A DNA stretch of 64,000 nt from Paracyclopina nana (Eukaryota > Arthropoda > Copepoda > Cyclopoida > Cyclopettidae): NCBI GenBank assembly GCA_019096065.1, contig JAGUCH010000004.1, positions 1,240,001 through 1,304,000 on the forward strand. Direction: 5' to 3'. Below the pieces are notes generated by a model, which was given only the letters and a program-made list of their open reading frames with translations, searched no databases and had not been told where the DNA came from. Below are positions 57,998-64,000 of the stretch, one piece after another (the first letter of the stretch is position 1; the number at the start of each line of letters is the position of its first letter). The position numbers and the translations under genes are program-made.

Positions 57998-58990
57998 TTG
58001 CTCCCTTTAGCCGGTTGATTCAAACCTTGTTGATTGTCCCTTATCTTTTGTCTGCACTCAGAGGAGATGTGGTTAGGCTTGTTGCAGTAGTAGCAGACAA
58101 TGCTGGTGTTCTGTCGAGTTCCTCCACGGCCTGGACCACAGGCTCCTCCACCACGGCCACGAAATCCTCCTCTAGATGACCTCAATCCTTTAATAAGGTT
58201 CACCAATTCGTCCATCTTGTCCAATTTCTCATCATTGTTGTCTTGGCCAGCCTGGATAGAGTGGATTTCTGGTGGGGAACTTTAGGTTTTACCTTTTGTC
58301 GACAGCTTCGTTGGCCTTCTCTGCACTGATTGCGCTCTGGACCAATTCGTCAAGGTTCTTGGGGTCTCGTGCGATGACAGCTTGTTTGATGTCGTCCCTC
58401 AATCCTTGGAGAAAAGTGTTCTGCAGTGCCCACTGGTAAACTGCATTTGCATGGATGTTGTTGCTGTTTTGGATAAAACGTCAAATGTCTGTGTTGACCA
58501 AGGAGCCGCTGACGCTGGGCACTTTTGGCAGGGCGGGCAGGCCGGTTGTTAGGTTTTTGCTACCTGTAACACACCTGTCATAGAATCGTTTTACCTTCTC
58601 ATCTGTCTTTTGAGTAAGATCTTGGATGATTGCTGCTCTGTCTGCCAAAGTAACCTCATAATCAAACCAAGCCAAAAATCTCGATTTCATTCCTTTATTT
58701 GAGTTTCCATCATCATCCCAATTGGTTGCTTCAAAGGGTTGTGGGACTTGCTCTAATAACCCTTGGTACCATACGCCAGCCGGTCCTCGTAGAGCCATGC
58801 CGGCATACTGGGCTGTTAGCTGGGAATCCCAGTTTCCTATTTTCTTACAGATGTCGATGCGTTGAGTCCATCCTCTGGCGCCGAGTTGATCAATTTCAGG
58901 GTCACCGTTCCAATTAGGGATGTCAATCCCTTTTATGCTCCTTCTCTCCATTGCAGCAGGGGTAGGTACCGGGGGCTCATTCGTGGCCAT
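57913..58990 (-). pseudogene. gag: Gag of the outer element, with TGA and frameshift
   Basis: Capsid/nucleocapsid precursor. The first segment from ATG 58990 runs 169 codons to a TGA at 58481-58483 and reads on in the same frame to a TAA at 58289-58291. The sequence then continues in another frame, from about 58281 to the UAG at 57913. The distal part has a Gly/Arg-rich stretch (RGGFRGRGGG) and a classical CCHC zinc knuckle, CYYCNKPNHISSEC, for RNA packaging. A long gypsy-type gag ends in the -1 frameshift signal into pol. As read, no full-length Gag can be made; a sequencing error at the frameshift cannot be excluded. Confidence 0.8.
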
Positions 58991-59084
58991 TTTGGAACTA
59001 GTTATTAAATTTCTGTTTGTTTTTCAAATACTTATGTATATTCCCTCCCAGGGAAAGTGAGGCGTGGAAGTCCGTGTAAAACTG

Positions 59085-59094
59085 GCTGCCACCA
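59085..59094 (-). other. Primer binding site, complementary to a tRNA-Leu 3' end
   Basis: On the minus strand, two nucleotides past the 5' LTR, TGGTGGCAGC would pair with a tRNA ending GCUGCCACCA. Animal tRNA-Leu (AAG-type acceptor stem) has this end (recalled). The match stops after 10 nt. Confidence 0.5.
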
Positions 59095-59096
59095 AA

Positions 59097-59308
59097 TAGT
59101 GGCTCCTGGAACCGCGATACAAAATGACCTAGTCTCTGCGAATCTCTGAGTATAACTAGTTAGTTTATTTGAAGGACCAAGTGTATTTAAAGGCCAAAAT
59201 AGGGAAGTGCAAAGATAAAGTCAGCTTAATGGTGGAAGGGTTGCTATGCGGAATTCAAGGTTGCAAGGAAGTAGGAAGACGCAATGTGCAAGTCCATTTT
59301 GCACATTA
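59097..59308 (-). repeat. 5' LTR of the outer element
   Basis: 212 bp, pair of 41262-41473; followed on the right by the CAAC duplication at 59309-59312. Confidence 0.88.
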
Positions 59309-59369
59309 CAACTGTGTGTGCACTACGCATATTGCACTGCTGGTAAATGACATTTTAAGCGCATATTGA

Positions 59370-59953
59370 AGGCCCCGTTCACCTGATGCATATTCCGGCC
59401 AAATGTAATTCAAAAAGCAGAAAATTCGAGCCCTTTCCTTTGGATTTTTCTTCAGACTATTTGGCCCAAACTGGCTTGAAATTGGGAACTTTAGCCCGTT
59501 CTCATATTATTCTAGCTAGGCTCCTATAATGTTAAGCGAGGCTCTTTGGAGGCGCATATCTCAACAACTACTAAGCCGATAGGCACCAAACTTGGTAGGA
59601 TTTGTCAGTAGACCCTAATAATTGTTCATGCCAAAATTCATCCGAATCGAAGGCTGATTAGTGGAGGCCACTTTTTCCCGCTTTAAATGTGAAGCAAAGC
59701 TGCCTTGCTTCACATTTTAAACGGCCTCCAGTTGGGGGCCTCGGATCTCAACGAAATTTGATACACAGCTGTGGATAGCCTCACTGAAGAATCCTACCAA
59801 TTTTGGTTCCAATCGACTCATCAATTGCTGAGTTATTTGCTTCCAAAGAGCCTTGCTTCACATCATAGAGCTTTGCTTAACTAATATGAGAACGGGCTTT
59901 TGATGAGGATTCCGGCATTAACATCAAAAATAAATAACCAGGTGTACAGGGCC
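59370..59953. mobile_element. Family B-like MITE split by a family A insertion
   Basis: The outer ends ggccccgttcacctg (59370) and caggtgtacagggcc (ending 59953) are inverted, with attccggc motifs near both. The family A copy at 59494-59897 sits in the middle. TAA follows on the right. The host portion is only about 180 bp. Confidence 0.5.
59494..59897. mobile_element. Foldback MITE family A, copy 7
   Basis: 404 bp from GCCCGTTCTCATA to TATGAGAACGGGC, very similar to copy 2 (12161-12564). TA precedes it on the left; TT follows on the right. Confidence 0.7.
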
Positions 59954-59956
59954 TAA

Positions 59957-60362
59957 TGTCTTGTTCATGTATTAAGAATACCTTAAGGTATGGAAAAAAT
60001 TGTCTTAAGAAAAAGTGAATCAGTTGTTGACTGCCACTCTACGAGTTCAGCTTGGGGCCGAGCAGCGTTTTTAATGGCAATTTTTGCTACTTTGTCTCAT
60101 GGTTTTCAGCTTATTTCAACACAAACTATCTTTCCTCATGTTTCTTTCATAAAAGATGAAATTTACCTTTTGATTTTGCTCAAAAGGACTAAAATGTGGA
60201 GCACTATAGCCAAAATTAGATTTGTTTACTTTCAAGTTGACTTAAAGTCGATCTGATTTTTTTAGTATGGTCTGACGCTTGTCATAAGACAATTTTTCTC
60301 CCTTCCTTGAGGTGTTTTCTGTGCTTTTTCCTAAGTAGTTTGGGGCGTACATGAACAGGACA
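59957..60362. mobile_element. Family C MITE, inverted copy
   Basis: 406 bp from TGTCTTGTTCATGTA to TACATGAACAGGACA with TAA on both sides (59954-59956, 60363-60365). The left TAA is also the right flank of the preceding family B-like element. Confidence 0.65.
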
Positions 60363-61116
60363 TAAAAGTGTATCGAAAACTCTAATTACAATTGATTTTG
60401 CCCAAAAATGTTGACAGCTCAAATCATTTATTGCATCCAACTATTTTTAAAATTTGCACATAAATGGATGTGAGGTGTGAATAAGCAGTGAAATGGAGGG
60501 CTTTTTTAATCTTCTGTTTCAGCCCGCTTTTTTCGCATGGTGGGCAAAAAAGGGCTTTAATGCCAGCTGCCCATCATCGCTAAGCACAAAAAGGGTTACC
60601 CCACAATAAACTATATAATAGCATACACACACAACATATGCATGTTATATCCTGAACACAACAATGGCAGATGTGTGCGCGTAATTGGCATTGATATTTC
60701 AGGCCAGAAGGATTCCGATTAGAAAAGGCGGAAAATTCACAGACACAGCAGAATTTGTGGGGTCATCTGCTTTGAAGTTCCCCTGTAGTAGTTGACCTCA
60801 GACATATTGTGAAAGCAGCCAAAGTTCCCATGAATTGTGCTAAAAAGCCCTTTTGGCAATTTGAGTCTGCAGCTGCTGCATCGAATGATCCCCAAAGTCA
60901 CACGATGACAACAAAGGTGAACAGTTTTAACTGCGATCTGTCAGCTGCCTTTCATTATTAGAAGGACAGATACTACCACTGCAGCAGTATAGGGACACTG
61001 CAGCTGCCTGAAAAAGGACCAAAAATAAGCTTCATGAATTGGCTGCTGCACCATGCTACCACTTTTACTAATTGCCAGTTGTTACGCGAGTTCAAACAGC
61101 CAATAATAAATCATTT
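60363..61116. other. Intergenic, nothing recognised
   Basis: AT-rich sequence without supported genes. Confidence 0.3.
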
Positions 61117-61618
61117 TCGAACACACTCATATTAGTTAAGAAAAGCTCTTTGAAGTTAAGGCTCTTTTGAAGCGAATATCTCGGGAGTTGCTGAGTCAAT
61201 TGGAATTAAACTTGGTAGGATTCTTCAGTGAGATTTTCTACAATTGTGTGCCAAGTTTGAAATCCTAGGCTCCCAACTGGAGGCCTTTTAAAATGCGAAG
61301 TAATGCAGCTTTACAATTAATTACTGCCCGGTTCCAACAAGGTATATTAGCTTAGTATAGTATGGTAAACCAGTTAAGTTACATCTCTTGGTTATGCTGA
61401 TTTTTCGTGTTGGAACCAGGCGCAGGCGTATGGTGGGAAAAAAAAGGCCTCCACTAATCGGCATTCAATCCGGATGAATTTTGGCATGAACAATTATTAG
61501 GGGTTACAAACAAATCCTGCCAAGTTTGGTGCCGATCGGTTCAGCAGTTGTTGAGATATGCGCTTCCAAAGAGCCTTGCTTAGCTTTTTTGGAGACTAGC
61601 TAGAAAAATACTGAGTAT
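61117..61618. mobile_element. Foldback MITE family A, copy 8, old and interrupted
   Basis: A diverged copy with agctctttgaagttaa, ttgctgagtcaattggaatta, and at the right ccaaagagccttgctta and ctagctagaaaaata. It is interrupted at 61327-61420 by a 94-bp inverted-repeat insertion. Confidence 0.55.
61327..61420. mobile_element. 94-bp MITE nested in a family A copy
   Basis: Ends CCCGGTTCCAACA and TGTTGGAACCAGG are inverted with one mismatch. The interior is AT-rich. It is not seen elsewhere in the window. Confidence 0.5.
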
Positions 61619-61643
61619 GGCTCTGAAATTGCAACTGTGCTAC

Positions 61644-62210
61644 TGTCCTGTTCATGTACGCCTCAAACTCCTTAGGAAAATGCACGAAAAACACCTAAAG
61701 GAAAGGAGAAAAATTATTTTATGACAACCCCAAAAAACAAATCATGGCTTTTTGAGGTCTTTTCAGTATGGGGGTGCGTTAATTCAAAAAGGAGCTTGTA
61801 TGACGATAGTTCCTTTTTCAGTTAACGCCCCCTGCGTAAAAAAGCTCTAAAAAAGCTATGATTTGTTTTGAGGGGAAGCACCAGGAAATACTAAAAAAAT
61901 CAGATCGACTTTAAGCCAACTTGAAAGTAAACAAATCTAATTTTGGCGGTTTTTAAAATGCTTCACATTTTAGTCCTTTTGAGGAAAATCAATTGTTAAT
62001 TTCATCTTTTATCAAAGTAATGTGATGACAGATAGTTTGTTTTGAAATATGCAGAAAACCATGAGACAAAAAACAGCAAAAATTGCCATTAAAAACGCTG
62101 CTCGGCCCCAAGCTGAACTCATAGAGTGGCAGTCAGTAACAGATTCACTTTTTCTTTAGACAATTTTTTCCTTACCTTTTTATAGGCATTCTTAATACAT
62201 GAACAAGGCA
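61644..62210. mobile_element. Family C MITE with nested family H copy
   Basis: TGTCCTGTTCATGTACGCC to CATGAACAAGGCA with TAC on both sides (61641-61643, 62211-62213). It is enlarged by the family H insertion at 61728-61876. Confidence 0.6.
61728..61876. mobile_element. Family H MITE, copy 2, inside family C
   Basis: Ends CCCCAAAAAACAAATCATGG and a near-complement ending ATGATTTGTTTTGAGGGG. The interior matches 31161-31265 (ttaattcaaaa, gttcctttttcagtt). Confidence 0.55.
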
Positions 62211-62213
62211 TAC

Positions 62214-62285
62214 AGCCGATTCGGCCCATTTATTTACTTCTTCAGAGCAGCCTGGTGAGTGCAATTTCTGAGCCGCATTCTTTAT
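62214..62285. mobile_element. Family D half copy
   Basis: cagccgattcggcccatttatttac followed by a caatttctgagccgcattct end. Only one terminus is present, abutting the preceding family C element. Confidence 0.5.
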
Positions 62286-62298
62286 GAAAACGGGCTAA

Positions 62299-62733
62299 TA
62301 TCCCGTTCATGTGCCCCCAAATTCCTTACGATAATGCACGTCGGACGCCTTATGGAAAGGAGAAAAATTGTCTTATGACAAACACAAAAGTAAACTTCTG
62401 CTGATGCTAATACTAAGGAAAAAACGGGTCAATTTTAAGACTATTGGAAAGTAAACACTCAAAGTTTATTTCAATTTCAGAGTCAAACTGGTTACTTTTG
62501 AATCAATATGTTTCTCACAAATTCCCATGAACCAACTCAAAATTTGCAGAGTTATTACATGTAAGAAACAGGTGAAATAATCAATGTTTATCGGAATATT
62601 GCCCTAAATTTGTTAACTCGATTCCTGGTTCAACTAGTTGAGAAGCCCTTCTTAAGTGGTTTGATAGCAAAACTCCGTTGCCTTATGACAATTTTTTACT
62701 TTCCGAAAAGCAACTTTGCACATGAACGGGATA
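62299..62733. mobile_element. Family C-related MITE, 435 bp
   Basis: Ends TATCCCGTTCATGTGC and GCA.ATGAACGGGATA-type (gcacatgaacgggata), flanked by TAA (62296-62298 and 62734-62736). The left part follows family C (aaaggagaaaaattgtcttatgacaa); the rest is diverged. Confidence 0.6.
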
Positions 62734-62736
62734 TAA

Positions 62737-64000
62737 ATAGTCAAAAGAAGTGCCATTTCACCAGGAAAATGAGCGAAAATGTTCCGAAAGACATATCTTC
62801 CTGGCCCTAATTGGAGACTTTCAACCAGGGACATTTTCACTTCAAGCAACTGATACATCAGTGAATTTTTCATGTGTCTCCCATTCAGTGCAGTTTGGAA
62901 ACCATGCCCTTGCCTTGGGAAAAAATGAATTTCACACAGCATTACAGGCATGGCGGGAAAAAGGTGCCATTGATGGGCAGGAAATCCCAGTTTTACCCTG
63001 CATGCTGCTGCATGGCATAAACACGTGGGGCAAAAAGGTCCCTTTATCAACTCTCAAATGCATGGCTAATTTTTTCATGGCTCCCCATCAAAATCTGTTT
63101 CAGTACGTTGAAAATTGAGTGTAGCATAGCATTTTGGCCCTCCCCAATCATGCATGCAAAATGCATTTTGGGTTCTTCACCAGGTGATGATGTCAATCGC
63201 CTTTTTTGGGGCGGGCAGCTGCCCATGATCAATTGTAGTTTTTCTAGGTGTCGTATAGTGTACATGTATACGCGTATTTTAGCAGCAGCGGAAGGAAAAA
63301 AGAAATATGATTAAGGAAGAAACTTTGGCTGACAATGAAGGCAGCTGTACACATCTGAATATCTATCCATTTTTTGGTGGAAAAGCAGCTGTTTTCACAC
63401 ATGTCAGCTGCTCAAAACTATCCACGCATCACCTGCCTTGCTACACTTTGCTGAGCCTTTGACATTAGCACATTATAGTATACATAGGAAAATGACTGAC
63501 AAAGTGTTATTTGGTCAATATTTATAGCAGAGCAGGCAATTTCGATTTTTCCAGCAGTCCTTTGTTTTAAAGGGTGGCTACACATAAAATGTTGCATGCT
63601 CGTTTCATAGACGTGCAGTTACAGTACAAGTACAATTTGGTTTGATGTAAAATGCCAGGGCATCTGCCCCAATACTACATTTTGTCAAAGCTCCAGCTGC
63701 TCTATCGTGCGCAAGCCGTGATTGAATTTTCACATCATTTCAAATGGAGCCATGAAACTTTTTTGCCATATGAACTATATAGCTGTGCTCCTCCCATGAC
63801 ACAAAGGGAAAAATGCTTTGTAGCCAAAAATAAGCCGGATAGCAGGGACCTTTTTGAATGAAGTTTTTTTAGCAAACTTGGAATTTTAGATATTTTTTGC
63901 AAGAAACCGAATGCATATAAAATATTGCGGTGATCTTGTGGCATTTTCCAACTCACCACATCGCAAATTGAATTTTATCATCAAATAGTTTTTTTGCATG
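62737..64000. other. Intergenic, nothing recognised
   Basis: No supported gene. The 122-codon frame at 62750-63118 has no recognisable domain and is overlapped by a similar-sized antisense frame. Confidence 0.3.

Larger units (their letters stand above)
41262..59308 (-). mobile_element. Outer errantivirus-like Ty3/gypsy element, interrupted by an inner element
   Basis: 212-bp LTRs at 41262-41473 (3') and 59097-59308 (5') bound gag, pol and env, all read on the minus strand. A CAAC duplication flanks both LTRs. Removing the 10.4-kb inner insertion leaves an element of about 7.6 kb, typical for env-bearing gypsy elements. The LTRs differ at only two positions by eye, so the insertion is fairly young. 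Domain order is gag (CCHC), protease, RT, RNase H, integrase, then a baculovirus-F-type env. Breaks: a TGA and a frameshift in gag, one TGA in RT, and the 3' end of env displaced by the inner element. Confidence 0.88.

Noticed and set aside
62750-63118. 122-codon plus-strand frame
   Set aside because: Mirrored by a 132-codon antisense frame and begins just after a family C element; no domain evidence.
1-64000. tRNA, rRNA or snRNA genes
   Set aside because: I looked by eye for A/B-box-like sequence and rRNA-like blocks and saw none convincing; a covariance-model scan would be needed to exclude them.

Overview
The window looks like a piece of an AT-rich, repeat-dense animal genome, most likely an arthropod. 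The evidence is a spliced nuclear gene with canonical GT/AG sites, metazoan HLH regulators, AATAAA signals, abundant short inverted-repeat transposons and env-bearing Ty3/gypsy elements. I cannot name the species. Host coding content is low: three genes, about 1.5 kb of coding sequence in 64 kb.

Host genes. At 746-1135 (+) and 40326-40739 (-) lie two intron-less genes for small HLH proteins without a basic region. They are ID/extramacrochaetae-type dominant-negative regulators and are paralogous to each other. They sit in CpG-rich islands, point toward each other and are about 39 kb apart. Between them, at 12653-13583 (+), is a two-exon gene for methylthioribulose-1-phosphate dehydratase (APIP/MtnB, methionine salvage). 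Its zinc ligands are intact, but histidine stands where the catalytic glutamate is expected. Its single intron is largely two MITE copies, and its 3' end has decayed tandem copies downstream.

Repeats. From 1.4 to 41 kb and from 59.3 to 62.7 kb the DNA is mostly non-autonomous transposons. Family A is a ~400-bp foldback with TA target duplications (at least eight copies). Family B (222-223 bp) and family C (~400 bp) have TAA/TTA duplications and TIRs like PIF/Harbinger MITEs. Family D (~100 bp), E (~210 bp), H and I are smaller groups. There is also a 2.56-kb TTAA-flanked element with ~690-bp nearly identical inverted arms, a 23-bp minisatellite inside a larger element, and several tandem arrays.

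Nested retroelements, 41.26-59.31 kb (minus strand). An outer errantivirus-like gypsy element has 212-bp LTRs, CAAC duplications, gag, pol and a baculovirus-F-type env. A 10.4-kb inner gypsy-like element has 199-bp identical LTRs and TCTT duplications. It is inserted at the 3' end of the outer env. The inner element is GC-rich and badly frameshifted, and it seems to carry an unrelated class of env. The outer gag-pol junction has a textbook -1 frameshift signal: a UUUAAAC heptamer, a 6-nt spacer and a 7-bp hairpin.

Both elements are defective as read here. The outer has in-frame TGA codons in gag and pol and one gag frameshift. The inner has many breaks. All boundaries and translations were read by eye; no database search was possible.
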